Assembly: GCA_021324635.1 (NCBI GenBank)
Contig: JAJPIS010000085.1
Coordinates: forward strand, 1 to 53,794
Direction: 5' to 3'
Length of the DNA stretch: 53,794 nt
DNA from: Gemmatimonadota bacterium
GTDB lineage: Bacteria; Gemmatimonadota; Gemmatimonadetes; Gemmatimonadales; Gemmatimonadaceae
Positions 1 through 9,702 of this stretch are shown in pieces. The position numbers and the translations under genes are program-made. The notes beneath the pieces were generated by a model. It made no database searches. It was not told the DNA's origin and saw nothing but the letters and a program-made list of their open reading frames with translations. Within the stretch, counting starts at the first letter, position 1. Every line of letters starts with the position of its first letter.

Positions 1-40
1 AAGCATGAGGAAGCATGAGGAAGCATGAGCAACGTATGAC
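1..40. repeat. 10-bp direct tandem repeat (3 copies plus a degenerate fourth)
   Basis: The window opens with three consecutive copies of the decamer AAGCATGAGG, the third ending in C. A fourth block (AACGTATGAC) looks like a decayed copy. The array probably continues upstream of the window. No coding role is apparent. Confidence 0.75.
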
Positions 41-238
41 GGTACCCAGGGCGACACCACCTTGCGCAACCGCGCTGGACCCGCGATCTTCTGACAGACC
101 CACGATTGAGGCGGCGCGTCCTGTACGCCAGCCGCCGCACGCGCGTGACGTTCCGCGCCCCCGCATCACGGGAGCCCGAGCAGCAACTGTAGTAGCAGTA
201 GCGCGGACTGCGCACGATCACATAGTACACCCCCATAG
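41..238. other. Non-coding leader region upstream of rho
   Basis: No convincing gene lies in these about 200 bases. They should hold the promoter and leader of rho, but I cannot pick out reliable -35/-10 boxes or a strong Shine-Dalgarno sequence. Rho leaders are autoregulated in some bacteria; nothing here shows that directly. Confidence 0.4.
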
Positions 239-1972
239 ATGAACGAACGCCGACGTCCCCACCGTCGCGGCCGTGGCTCTCGCCCGTTTGGGCCGCCGTC
301 TGCCGATCCTCTGACAGACGCGGCCGGCGAGCCGAACCCGTACCGCGACGCCCCACCGAACGAGAGCGACGCCGTGATCGACACGGCTCCGCCCGCGGCA
401 CCCGCCGCCGCTCCCCCCCCTTTCCCCGCTGCTCCGTCCGCGGCGGCCCCTCCCCCTCCCCCTCCCCCTCCCCCACCCCCTCCCACCTCGGCCTCGCCCG
501 GTCAGGGATCGGATGGTGTGCGCAGCCGGCCGGGCGTCGGTGATGGGGTGGAGAACGGCGCCGGTGAGCCCTTCGGGGCGCCGACCGCGACCGAGGGGCC
601 GGGCGTGCAGCGACATGTCGGACCGGGGGGGAACGCGTCGGGGAGCGCGTCCGGCAACACGTATGGCAGCGCATATGGCGGACAGGGCGGCGCCGGTGGA
701 GCCGGGGGGGCCGGCGGAGGGCAGCAGGGCGGACACAGCAACGGCCGGCGGCAGCATGGCCATGGCCGGAACAGCCGCCGGCATCGCGGGCGTGGTGCGC
801 ACCGCGACCATCAGCCGCAGCAGCAGCATCATGGACCACCGGTCCCGATCGTCGCCGACGGAGAGACCACGGGCTGGTTCGACGCCTCGCGGGACGGCGG
901 GTACGTGCGGCGCGCGGGGGCGAGCTACCTCGCCGACGCGGGCGACGCCTACGTGCCGACCCACGTCGTGCGGCAGCATGCCCTCCGCCGGGGCGACGCG
1001 GTCACCGCGACCGTCGGGCGGGATCAGCGCGGCCGCGTCACCGTGGTCGACGTGCTGACCATCAACGATGCCGATCCCGCGCTCTCGGCCCGCCGCCCGG
1101 ACTTCAGCTCCCTCACCGCCTCGTACCCCGATCGCAAGCTGACGCTGGAGACCGGACGGCCCGCCAAGGGCGGGCCGGAGCTGACGCGGCGCGCGATCGA
1201 TCTGATCGCACCGATCGGCTATGGACAGCGCGCGCTGATCGTGGCGCCGGCGCGCGCCGGCAAGACCATGCTCCTCCAGGCGATCACCGAGGGGGTCGCG
1301 CTGAACCATCCCAACGCCGTGCTTCTCGTGCTCCTCGTGGACGAGCGCCCCGAAGAGGTGAGCGAGATGATCACCTGGGGGTATGGCGAAGTCGTCGCGT
1401 CGAGCTTCGACCAGCCCGCGGAGCGACACACCGACGTCGCCGAGATGGTGCTGGAACGGGCGCGCCGGCTGGTGGAGACGGGCAAGGACGTGGTCATCGT
1501 GCTCGATTCGATCACCCGGCTCGCCCGGGCGCACAACACCGTCGAGCGGGGGACGGGTCGCACCCTGTCGGGCGGACTCGACGCCACCGCCATGGCCAAG
1601 CCCAAGGCCTTCTTCGGCTCGGCGCGGTCGGTCGCCGCGAACGCGGGCGGCGGGTCGTTGACGATCATCGCGACCGCGCTCGTCGAGACGGGGTCGCGCA
1701 TGGACGACGTGATCTTCGAGGAGTTCAAGGGCACCGGGAACTGCGAGATCAAGCTCGACCGGAGCCTCGCCGAGAAGCGCGTGTACCCGGCCATCGACAT
1801 CGCCGCGAGCGGGACCCGGCGCGAGGACAAGCTGTTCCGCCCCGATCAGCTCGACAGCGTCTTCACCCTGCGGCGAGGCTTGCAGCAGATGCCGCCCCAG
1901 TCCGCGATGGAGTGGTTGATCAAGCGGATCGCGGCGACGACCAGTAACGACGCCCTGTTGGCTGGGCTCTAG
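239..1972 (+). CDS. rho: Transcription termination factor Rho with a long low-complexity N-terminus
   Basis: Rho is the hexameric RNA-dependent ATPase that ends transcription at Rho-dependent sites. The 577-residue product has a C-terminal Rho core from about residue 205. It shows the RNA-binding S1-like/CSD region (about 205-285), a Walker A APARAGKT (about 338-345), Walker B VVIVLDSITRLARA (about 420), and the ETGSRMDD and EEFKGTGN segments typical of Rho. The first about 200 residues are unusual. They hold a 12-proline run, Gly/Ala/Ser-rich stretches, then an Arg/His/Gln-rich segment, and I do not see the usual helical Rho_N (SAP-like) domain. The ATG start is followed directly by Arg-rich sequence. 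The gene stands alone, 79 bp ahead of the Omp85 gene. The identification of Rho is secure; the role of the N-terminus is unknown. Confidence 0.97.
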   Translation: MNERRRPHRRGRGSRPFGPPSADPLTDAAGEPNPYRDAPPNESDAVIDTAPPAAPAAAPPPFPAAPSAAAPPPPPPPPPPPPTSASPGQGSDGVRSRPGVGDGVENGAGEPFGAPTATEGPGVQRHVGPGGNASGSASGNTYGSAYGGQGGAGGAGGAGGGQQGGHSNGRRQHGHGRNSRRHRGRGAHRDHQPQQQHHGPPVPIVADGETTGWFDASRDGGYVRRAGASYLADAGDAYVPTHVVRQHALRRGDAVTATVGRDQRGRVTVVDVLTINDADPALSARRPDFSSLTASYPDRKLTLETGRPAKGGPELTRRAIDLIAPIGYGQRALIVAPARAGKTMLLQAITEGVALNHPNAVLLVLLVDERPEEVSEMITWGYGEVVASSFDQPAERHTDVAEMVLERARRLVETGKDVVIVLDSITRLARAHNTVERGTGRTLSGGLDATAMAKPKAFFGSARSVAANAGGGSLTIIATALVETGSRMDDVIFEEFKGTGNCEIKLDRSLAEKRVYPAIDIAASGTRREDKLFRPDQLDSVFTLRRGLQQMPPQSAMEWLIKRIAATTSNDALLAGL

Positions 1973-2051
1973 GGGCAGCGCCGGCCCGCAGGCGCGGTCG
2001 CCCCGGCGGTCTCGGCGACCCGGCCCGGCCCTTGCCGTGGTCGCCACGGCC

Positions 2052-4385
2052 ATGTGTCGCGCGCGTGCCGGGGTCAGCCTGCTCGTCGTGGCCGGCGCCC
2101 TCGGGGCGAGCGCTCGGCCGGCGAGTCCGCAGAGCGGGGGCACCGCGCTGCTCGGCGCGCACGATACGCTCACCGGGCGACGACTGCGGCCGGAGATCAC
2201 CGCGCTCGTGATCCAGGGCGCCCACGCGGTGCCGAAACACGAGATCGAGAACGGGATCGTGACGGCCGCGTCGCACTGCCGGGGCGTGCTCCTGACCCCT
2301 TTCTGCCTCGTGTCCCGCGCCCCGTACCTCTACCAGCGCGTCTATCTGGACCGGGACGAGCTCAAGCGCGATGTGCTGCGCATCCGGGTGTTGTACTGGC
2401 GGCACGGGTATCGCCTGACATCGGTCGATACCGCGGTCACCCCCCCGGGCGCGGCAGCCGTGCGCGTGACCTTGCGCATCCATGAGGGCCCACCCACGCT
2501 GGCGACGTCCGTCACCGTCACGCCCGACACTCTGTTCAATCCTCGCGTGCAGCGGCGGATCGTGCTCGTGCACCGCGGCCGGCCGCTCGACCTGTACAAG
2601 CTCGACACGACGGCCCGCTCGCTCCGCGATCACCTGCGGAGCCAGGGCTTCGGCGACGCGACGGTGGACACGACCGTGCAGGTCGTCGGGCAGCCGCCTC
2701 CCGATTCCGCCAATCGGGCCGCTGCCGCCGCGGGCCGGCTCGCGGCCGGGACGGCGACCGTGGGCGTACGCATGAACCCGCGGCGCCGCACGACCGTCGA
2801 CACCGTCCTCGTGACCGGGAACGTGCATGTGAGCGCGCAGACCATCCGTCACGCGATCCCGCTCCGACCGCACAGTCTTTTCCTCCCCAGCGATGTCTCG
2901 CGGAGTCAGCGTGCCCTGATCGCCACCAACCTGTTCCGGAACGCCACCGTCACCGTGGACACCACCGCCGGGAAGCCGGACAGCGCCAAAGCCATCACCG
3001 TGAACGTCACCGAGGCGCCCGCGCGGGAGGCGAGCGCCGGGGTCGGGTTCACGACCGCGGACTTCTTCTCGGTCTCCTCCCGCTTCGCCGACTACAACTG
3101 GGTCGGCGGCGGGCGCCGGTTGGTTCTTTCCGGTGCCCTGGGCAACCTGTTCGCGCACGGGCTCTACAGCGCCTTCAACAACGGCTACAAGGAGATCCCG
3201 CCGGACATCAGCCCCGCACCGTACCTCTCCCCCACCTGGGCCGTGAGCGCGGACGTGCAGCAGCCGTGGTTCGGCGGGGCGGAGAACTCGCTGGGGTTCG
3301 GGGTGTTCGCCCACCGGCGGGTCGCGCCCGGCGTGTACGTCGACAACGCCTACGGTGCGACACCGAGCTTCACGCACGACGTCGCGTCACGGGCCTCTAT
3401 CAGCGTGAGCTACCGCTTCGAGCAGACGCACGTGCAGGCCGGGGACGTGTACTTCTGCGTCGACTACGGCGTGTGCGACGCCGCGACGCGGGCCGCGTTG
3501 CAGACACATGCGCGGCTCTCGCCGCTCATCCTGACGGCGCAGGTCGACCGCTCGAACGACCCGCTCAACCCGACCGCCGGGTTCGTCGCCCGCGCCGAAG
3601 TACAGCACGGCTCGCAGATCACGGCGTCGAATTTCCACTACAACCGGGCCTACATCAACGCGTCCGCCTACCGGCCGTGGGGCCGCTCGGTGATCGCCCT
3701 GAACGCGCGGGCGGGTGTCGTGGGCGCGATCGGGGGCACCGGGGCCGCGATCGGTGACACCTCGGGCAACGTCCTGCACCCGACCGTCCGCTTCTACGCC
3801 GGCGGCTCGCAGTCGGTCCGCGGATTCGGCGAAAATCAGCTCGGGCCGCGGGTCCTCACCATCCCCCCGAACGTGTTGCGCGGCACGCCGGCGCTCGGAC
3901 CGGCGCACGGGTGCTCGGTCACGACCCCGATCCAGCAGTGCCCGGTGAACGTGCCCTACCTTCGCGATGCCGACTTCGCCGCGCAGCCACTCGGCGGCCG
4001 CACGCTCCTCGAGGGGAGCGTCGAGCTCCGCTATCCCATCTACAAGCAGCTCGGCGGGGCCGTGTTCGTCGATGCGGGGATCGTCGGCCAGGGGAATCTC
4101 GCCAATGCCACGAGTGGGACGAGCGCCGTCACGCCGGGCTTCGGCTTTCGATACTACTCGATCGTCGGGCCGATCCGGATCGACCTGGGCCTGAACCCGC
4201 TGACGACCTATCACCTCGTAGTGCTCACCGAGACGCCGGACCGTCGTATCGTGGTGGTCACGGGACCGCCGGGAACGGGCACGTCGGCCGCCGAGCGTGT
4301 CTACGCACCGGCGCGATCCGAGAGCGGATGGCAGGCCGTGCTCAATCGGCTGAGCCTCCATCTCTCGATCGGGCAGGCGTTCTAG
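2052..4385 (+). CDS. Omp85-family outer-membrane assembly protein (TamA/BamA type)
   Basis: This is a beta-barrel assembly or translocation protein of the outer membrane. From the ATG at 2052 the product (777 residues) begins with a good signal peptide, MCRARAGVSLLVVAGALGAS. A GTG at 2037 would add five residues. POTRA-like repeats fill about residues 40-330 and a 16-strand-type barrel the rest, with the Omp85 signature SQSVRGFGENQLGP near residue 590. The chain ends in a C-terminal hydrophobic/aromatic residue (SIGQAF). Three pairs of closely spaced cysteines (HC...FC, FC...VC, GC...QC) suggest disulfides in the envelope. The stop codon is directly followed by the tamB start codon, so the two are almost certainly co-translated, which favours a TamA-like role. 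BamA itself cannot be excluded because Gemmatimonadota-type genomes carry several paralogues. Confidence 0.9.
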   Translation: MCRARAGVSLLVVAGALGASARPASPQSGGTALLGAHDTLTGRRLRPEITALVIQGAHAVPKHEIENGIVTAASHCRGVLLTPFCLVSRAPYLYQRVYLDRDELKRDVLRIRVLYWRHGYRLTSVDTAVTPPGAAAVRVTLRIHEGPPTLATSVTVTPDTLFNPRVQRRIVLVHRGRPLDLYKLDTTARSLRDHLRSQGFGDATVDTTVQVVGQPPPDSANRAAAAAGRLAAGTATVGVRMNPRRRTTVDTVLVTGNVHVSAQTIRHAIPLRPHSLFLPSDVSRSQRALIATNLFRNATVTVDTTAGKPDSAKAITVNVTEAPAREASAGVGFTTADFFSVSSRFADYNWVGGGRRLVLSGALGNLFAHGLYSAFNNGYKEIPPDISPAPYLSPTWAVSADVQQPWFGGAENSLGFGVFAHRRVAPGVYVDNAYGATPSFTHDVASRASISVSYRFEQTHVQAGDVYFCVDYGVCDAATRAALQTHARLSPLILTAQVDRSNDPLNPTAGFVARAEVQHGSQITASNFHYNRAYINASAYRPWGRSVIALNARAGVVGAIGGTGAAIGDTSGNVLHPTVRFYAGGSQSVRGFGENQLGPRVLTIPPNVLRGTPALGPAHGCSVTTPIQQCPVNVPYLRDADFAAQPLGGRTLLEGSVELRYPIYKQLGGAVFVDAGIVGQGNLANATSGTSAVTPGFGFRYYSIVGPIRIDLGLNPLTTYHLVVLTETPDRRIVVVTGPPGTGTSAAERVYAPARSESGWQAVLNRLSLHLSIGQAF

Positions 4386-7300
4386 ATGGCGGCGGCCGGA
4401 CGGATCGCCCGTCGCGTCGCCGCCGCCGTGCTGGGGATCATCGCGGCCATCGTGCTGGTGGTCATCGTCGCCGTCCTCGTCGTCACAGTCACCGAGCCGG
4501 GGCACGCGTTGATCCGGACGCTGGCGCTCCGCGCCGTCCGCGGGGCGGGGGCGATCCACGGCATCGTCCGGATCGGTGACATCGACGGCGACCTGCTCGA
4601 TCACCTCGCGATCCGCGGGCTCACGATCACCGACAGCAGCGGCGCGCCGTTCCTGAGTGTCCGCCAGGCGAGCCTCCACTACTCGATCCTCGACCTGGCG
4701 CGGAAGCGGCTGGACTTCGACCACGTGGTGCTCGACCACCCGGTCGTCGTGCTCGTCGAGTCGCCGGACAGCGTCTGGAACTACAAGCGGATCTTCGTGT
4801 CGTCGAGCCAGCCGACGGACACGACCGCGCGCGGCTTCGGGAGCTGGATCGCGCTCACCGACGTGCGGGTCATCGACGGCGACGTGACCGTGCGCACGCC
4901 CTGGCGGCCGGACAGCAGCCTCCGCGGACCGGCCCGCGACAGCGCCATCCGTGCGGCCCTGAGTCCCGATTCGCGCTTGGCGGTGAGCATCACTCCGGAG
5001 GGCGGCTACCAGAAGACGGTGGCCGTGCACGCGCTCTCGGCCGCCATGCCACGGCTCCGACTCGCCGACCCGGCGGACCACACCAAGCTCGTGGACGTGG
5101 CGTCGCTGTCCGCGGCCCTCGCGGTCTTCCGACCGCCGGAGGCGACCGTCCGCGACGTGACCGGCACGTTCTATCTCGGCACGGACTCGCTCTGGTGGCC
5201 GCGGATGACCGTCGACCTGCCCGCCTCCCGCGTGTCCGGGCGCGGGCGGTACTCGCTGGGGAGCGGGGACATGGCGCTCGCCCTCCGCGCCGATTCGCTG
5301 GCGCTCGCCGACCTGCGGTTCGTCGACCCGACGCTCCCGTCCGATGGGGGCATCCGGGCCGACGTCGGCGTCACCTGGCGGCGTGGAGGCAAGGAGCAGG
5401 AGTACACGGTCGATCGGCTGGCGCTCCACACGGGCGGCGCAACGGCAACCGGTGAGATCGGCGTGACGCGGAGCGACACGCTCGCCTTCCACGACACGGA
5501 CCTGCGCGTCTCGGGGCTCGACACGCGACTCATCCACCAGCTCCAGCCGACGATGCACCTGCCGCGCGAGGGGACGATCGCGGGGCACGCCAGAGTCGCA
5601 GGTGGTCTGCACGCGCTCACGCTCGATGCCGATGTCACCTTCGACGACCGGAGCGCCGGCCGCAGCCGCGTCACGGCGACCGGGGAAGTCGGCCTCGGGA
5701 ACGGGTTCGAGGGGCGGCATCTCACGGTGACGCTCGCCCCGCTCCAGGTCGCGCTGGCGCGGGCGGCGTTGCCGTCGCTCCCCCTGGGCGGCACGATCAC
5801 CGGACGGGCCACGGTCGATGGATCGACGCGCGACTCGATGCGCGCCCAGGCCGACCTCGTCCATCAGGAGGATTCGGCGGTCACGCACCTCGTGGCCGCG
5901 GGCGATGTCGCTTTTGCCCCGGCGCCGCCCGCTCCCGCGGCACCGACCGACCGGCCGGTGCGGGTCCGCGTCGTGGCGGCCGGCGCCGGCGACGCCGACT
6001 CGACCGCCAGCGGCACCGGTGCGGCCGGCGCGAGCCGCTTCCGCCCCGAGCGCGTGAACATCTCGGCCGCCCTGGAGCCGGCAGATCTGGGCGTGCTGGG
6101 CCGCTTCATGCCCGCTGCCAAGCTGCACGGCCGCGCCAGCGGTACGATCCAGGTCGCCGGGCCGATGCGTGATCTCGCGATCCACTCGCGGTTCATCGTC
6201 GTCGGCGCCCCCGACTCGAGCGGCCTCGCCATCGATGGGCATGCCGATCTCGCGTCGAGCGTCCCGGGATACGATCTCCGGGCGGCCGCCCGGCGGTTCG
6301 ACCTTCGCTCGGTGTCGGCGGCCGGGCCGCCGGCGACGGTGACCGCCACCGTGACCGCGCGGGGCCACGGTATCACCCCCGCGACGATGGATGCGACGCT
6401 GGCGGCCGACATCGGCGCGTCGGCGATCGACAGCGTGTCGGTCGATACCGTCCGCCTCCGCGCCACGGCGCGCGGCGGCGAGCTGACCGTCGACACGGCG
6501 CATCTGCGGGCGCTCGCGACCACCGCCGACATCGCCGGCAACCTGGGGCTCGTCGCGGGACGCACCGGCACGCTCACCTATCGCATCGCCATCGACTCGC
6601 TCCACGCCTTCCGGCGATTCCTGCCGCCGGACACCTCGCGGATCACGCCCCGTCCACAGGAGGTCGCGGCCGCGATCGCCCGCGCGCGGGCCGACTCGGC
6701 CCGCCGGGCGGACTCGGGTGACGTCCTGCGCGCCCTGAGCGATCAGCCGCCCCCCACCCTCCAGGTCGACACGCCGCGCGCGCTCCGGCGTGACAGCCTG
6801 GCCGGCCACGCCCTGGCGACCGGCACGATCCGCGGTGACCTGCACGCCTTCGACCTCTCGGGGCAGCTCCTCGCCGACTCGATCGTGGCGATGGGCAGCA
6901 TCGCGCGGCGGGGGCGCATCCTGTACCACTGGTCGGGCGGGCCGAGCCCCGCGAGCCCGATCGCCGCCACGGTGGAGTTGGATACGGCGACAGTCTCGGG
7001 ATTCGACTTCGACAGTCTCGACGCGCGCGTCACGTATCGGAGACCCGACGGCACACTCCGGATCGTGGTGGTCGAGGATCCGCTGCGGGCGTACGCCATC
7101 AACGCCCTCTACCGGTTCTCGCCCACGGAGAAGCGCCTCAGCTACGACACGCTCACCTTCCGGTTCGACACGACCGTCTGGCGGGCGCCGCACCCGGGCG
7201 CCGTCGACTGGAGCCCCGCCGGACTGACCGTCAACCGGGTGGAGCTCGTGAACGGCCGCCGCGGTCGGATCTTCGTCGACGGGCGGCTGGCGACGCGGCG

Positions 7301-9131
7301 CGATTCGGCCGCGCACCTCACCGCCCAGGTGCGCGAGCTCGACCTCGCCACCATCGCGTCGATCGCCGAGTCGGACCTCCCGATCACCGGGCGGCTCTCC
7401 CTCGACGCCGACCTGCGGGGCAGCACCGAGGACCCGCAGCTCCACGGCGCGATGACCGTCGCGAGCGCGCTCGTCCGCGACACGCCGCTCCCCAACGTCT
7501 TCGTCTCGTACGCCTACGACACGGCGACGCTGGTCACCCATCTCGAGCTGGCACCCAAGGGCGCGCCGGCGGCACCGTTCGCCGTCGGGGACGCGACCGT
7601 TCCGATCAACCTGAGCGCCGGCGCGACCGGTGCCCGACTCCTCGACCGACCGCTCCGGGGTCTCGTCCGCATCGACAGCCTGCCGCTCGACGCCGTGCCC
7701 CAGTTCGTCTCGTCCGTCCGGGACGTCGCCGGCCGCGTCCACGGGCGGATCACGCTGGCCGGGACGACGGCGCATCCGGCCCCGCACGGCACGCTCGCGA
7801 TCGACGACGGGAGCGCGACCCTCGTCGAGACCGGAACGGCGCTCCGGGATCTGGTCGGCCGGATGCACCTGACGCGCGACTCGGTCGTGATCGACTCACT
7901 CGTGGCCCGTACGCCGTCGACCGGGGGGCGGCTCCGGGTCGCCGGATCGCTCGACCGCAGCGACCCGGCCGTCCCGGTCATCAATGCCACCGTGCGGGCC
8001 AACGACGCGCGCGTGCTCAGCACCAAGGCGCGCGGCCGCGTCGATGTCGATGCGGACCTCACCGTGGCCGGGCCGCTGACGGTGCCCTACATCTACGGTG
8101 GCACGACCGTGCGAAGCGCGGTGTTGTATCTCGCCCCGGCGAGCGGCAAGGACATCGTCGATCTCAGCCAGCCGATCGTCTACCACGTCGCCGACACCAC
8201 GAACGCGGCCGTGCGGCGCGTGATCTCGGCGCCCACGAGCATGCTCTCACGCATGATCATGGACGTCGACTTCACGATCCTTCAGGACAGCTGGGTGCGC
8301 AACGAGAGCGGCAACGTCGAGGCGCACACGGACGGGCCGCTCACGGTGCACATCGATCGCGCGCAGCACGCGGTCGTCGTCAACGGCGCGATCAGCACCG
8401 ACCTGGGGGAGTACTCCTTCCTGGGTAAGCGCTTCAGCATCAGCAAGGGGACGGCGACCTTCGCCGGTACGCCCAACCTCAACCCGTCGATCCAGGCGAG
8501 CGGCGAGTACGATGTCCCGGTCCCCGGCCGCGAGGCGATCGCGATCCAGATCCAGATCACGGGGACGATCGATTCGCTGCGGCTGGCGCTGTCGAGCAAC
8601 GCCGAGCCGCCGATCCCACAGAGCGACCTGCTGAGCTACCTCGCCTTCAGCCGCCCGTCGTCGGGGCTCACGCAGTCGACGCAATCGTCCAGCCTCACCA
8701 CGGCGACCAGCGGCGGCGGCGTGATCGGCACGGCGAGCACGTTCGTGGCGAACCAGCTGGCTGGAGAGGCGGTGAGCGTGCTGACGAGTCAGCTCAAGGG
8801 CAACCTGGCGCGCGCGCTCGACGCCGACGTGCTCGATATCACGACGACCAACAACTACGTCGACATCAGCCAGCAACGGAACGGCGCGGCCGCGTTCATC
8901 CAGAACACGGCGCTCGAGTTCGGGAAGTATTTCACGCCCCAGACGTTCGTGTCGCTCCAGGCGAGCGCCGCCCCCGGCGGCCGCGTGATCCACCGGGTCG
9001 GCCGAGAGCTCAGCCTCCAACTGAGCGGTCAGCCTCTCTACCTCCTCGGTCAGCCGACCCTGGCGACGAACACGAGCACTCCGCTCACCGGCGTGTTCGG
9101 CCTCACCCTGGTACGAAGCTGGCGATTCTGA
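4386..9131 (+). CDS. tamB: TamB-type translocation and assembly module protein (DUF490)
   Basis: TamB-like AsmA-family proteins bridge the inner and outer membranes as long beta-taco structures and work with Omp85 proteins in protein export or lipid transport. The 1581-residue product begins with a basic segment and one membrane helix (residues about 10-36, AVLGIIAAIVLVVIVAVLVV). It continues as a long repetitive beta-rich periplasmic region with many short T/D/R-rich strands. The C-terminal about 300 residues carry the DUF490 pattern, including a DLGEYSFLGKRFSISKG-like segment (about 1340) and the PPIPQSDLLSYLAFSRPS segment (about 1410). It ends in GVFGLTLVRSWRF, a C-terminal beta-strand ending in Phe. 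It starts at the base after the Omp85 stop. The length is slightly above E. coli TamB (about 1260). The call is strong; the exact cargo is unknown. Confidence 0.93.
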   Translation: MAAAGRIARRVAAAVLGIIAAIVLVVIVAVLVVTVTEPGHALIRTLALRAVRGAGAIHGIVRIGDIDGDLLDHLAIRGLTITDSSGAPFLSVRQASLHYSILDLARKRLDFDHVVLDHPVVVLVESPDSVWNYKRIFVSSSQPTDTTARGFGSWIALTDVRVIDGDVTVRTPWRPDSSLRGPARDSAIRAALSPDSRLAVSITPEGGYQKTVAVHALSAAMPRLRLADPADHTKLVDVASLSAALAVFRPPEATVRDVTGTFYLGTDSLWWPRMTVDLPASRVSGRGRYSLGSGDMALALRADSLALADLRFVDPTLPSDGGIRADVGVTWRRGGKEQEYTVDRLALHTGGATATGEIGVTRSDTLAFHDTDLRVSGLDTRLIHQLQPTMHLPREGTIAGHARVAGGLHALTLDADVTFDDRSAGRSRVTATGEVGLGNGFEGRHLTVTLAPLQVALARAALPSLPLGGTITGRATVDGSTRDSMRAQADLVHQEDSAVTHLVAAGDVAFAPAPPAPAAPTDRPVRVRVVAAGAGDADSTASGTGAAGASRFRPERVNISAALEPADLGVLGRFMPAAKLHGRASGTIQVAGPMRDLAIHSRFIVVGAPDSSGLAIDGHADLASSVPGYDLRAAARRFDLRSVSAAGPPATVTATVTARGHGITPATMDATLAADIGASAIDSVSVDTVRLRATARGGELTVDTAHLRALATTADIAGNLGLVAGRTGTLTYRIAIDSLHAFRRFLPPDTSRITPRPQEVAAAIARARADSARRADSGDVLRALSDQPPPTLQVDTPRALRRDSLAGHALATGTIRGDLHAFDLSGQLLADSIVAMGSIARRGRILYHWSGGPSPASPIAATVELDTATVSGFDFDSLDARVTYRRPDGTLRIVVVEDPLRAYAINALYRFSPTEKRLSYDTLTFRFDTTVWRAPHPGAVDWSPAGLTVNRVELVNGRRGRIFVDGRLATRRDSAAHLTAQVRELDLATIASIAESDLPITGRLSLDADLRGSTEDPQLHGAMTVASALVRDTPLPNVFVSYAYDTATLVTHLELAPKGAPAAPFAVGDATVPINLSAGATGARLLDRPLRGLVRIDSLPLDAVPQFVSSVRDVAGRVHGRITLAGTTAHPAPHGTLAIDDGSATLVETGTALRDLVGRMHLTRDSVVIDSLVARTPSTGGRLRVAGSLDRSDPAVPVINATVRANDARVLSTKARGRVDVDADLTVAGPLTVPYIYGGTTVRSAVLYLAPASGKDIVDLSQPIVYHVADTTNAAVRRVISAPTSMLSRMIMDVDFTILQDSWVRNESGNVEAHTDGPLTVHIDRAQHAVVVNGAISTDLGEYSFLGKRFSISKGTATFAGTPNLNPSIQASGEYDVPVPGREAIAIQIQITGTIDSLRLALSSNAEPPIPQSDLLSYLAFSRPSSGLTQSTQSSSLTTATSGGGVIGTASTFVANQLAGEAVSVLTSQLKGNLARALDADVLDITTTNNYVDISQQRNGAAAFIQNTALEFGKYFTPQTFVSLQASAAPGGRVIHRVGRELSLQLSGQPLYLLGQPTLATNTSTPLTGVFGLTLVRSWRF

Positions 9132-9242
9132 CCGCCGCACCCCGGGGCGTGCCGCGGGGACATGCCGCCCGCGACTCGCATCCCGCACCAATGCCGGGGC
9201 GGCCGCGTCCCGCGGCCACCAAAGGAACGGGGTTTGTTGGAT

Positions 9243-9281
9243 GGTGCAGGGGCAATTCGCGTCGCGAATTGCCCCTGCACC
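9243..9281. repeat. Long perfect hairpin, variant arm sequence (19-bp arms, 1-nt loop)
   Basis: The left arm at 9243-9261 (GGTGCAGGGGCAATTCGCG) and the right arm at 9263-9281 are exact reverse complements around a single T. Compared with the other three copies the arms differ at several bases (TGCA for GTCA, AATTCGCG for AATCGC), yet every change is matched on the other arm. Confidence 0.9.
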
Positions 9282-9453
9282 GGGAACGGCAACGACGGGC
9301 GGGATACCGATGCCGTCGCCGGCGCGCGGCAACGTGGCGTACCGTAGGGGCGGCATTCATGCCGCCCGCGACTCGCATCCCGCACGGATGCCTGGCCCGG
9401 CATTTCGCGCGCGCCGCGTCCCGCGGACGCCAACGGAACGGGGTTTGTTGGAT

Positions 9454-9492
9454 GGTGTCAGGGGCAATCGCGAAGCGATTGCCCCTGACACC
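9454..9492. repeat. Long perfect hairpin (18-bp arms, loop GAA)
   Basis: The left arm at 9454-9471 (GGTGTCAGGGGCAATCGC) and the right arm at 9475-9492 pair perfectly around GAA. The arms are identical to those of the copies at 16148 and 29885. Confidence 0.92.
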
Positions 9493-9702
9493 GGGAACGG
9501 CAACAACGGACGCGGGATGGCGGCACCGTGGCGGCGTGCGGACGGTGCGCGATTGCCCTTGCCACCGGGGACGGCACCGACGGCGCGGGGTGGGGTCGGC
9601 GCCCTGATCATGCGCGGCCGTGTGGGTGCCCCACCCACCAACGACGGGGGGGGCATCGTGATGCCCCGTTGGCGGTGGCCGGGGGAGACGCGGGCGCGGG
9701 GA

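Larger units (their letters stand above)
9140..9674 (+). repeat. Repeat island 1: modular REP-like intergenic repeats
   Basis: The 571-bp gap between the convergent ends of tamB and the ABC permease gene contains no gene. It holds a partial module (9140-9300) and a complete one (9344-9674). Each module has recognisable parts: a GGGCGGCAT-TC-ATGCCGCCC hairpin, a GCATCC...GGATGC hairpin, a GGAACGGGG-TTTGTTGGATGG spacer, a long near-perfect hairpin around GGGGCAAT, and then GGGAACGGCAAC. The complete module continues to a GGGGCATC-GT-GATGCCCC hairpin. The same modules recur at 16.0-16.7 kb and 29.8-30.5 kb. Confidence 0.85.

Noticed and set aside
218-3377. Long minus-strand open frames opposite rho and the Omp85 gene
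   Set aside because: Arg/Gly/Pro-rich translations with no domain; they mirror the codon pattern of the real genes.
3387-7868. 1493-codon open frame on the minus strand across the Omp85 and tamB genes
   Set aside because: It is a shadow frame caused by high GC; the plus-strand proteins have clear families, signal peptide and start/stop coupling, while this frame is a low-complexity Arg-rich sequence.
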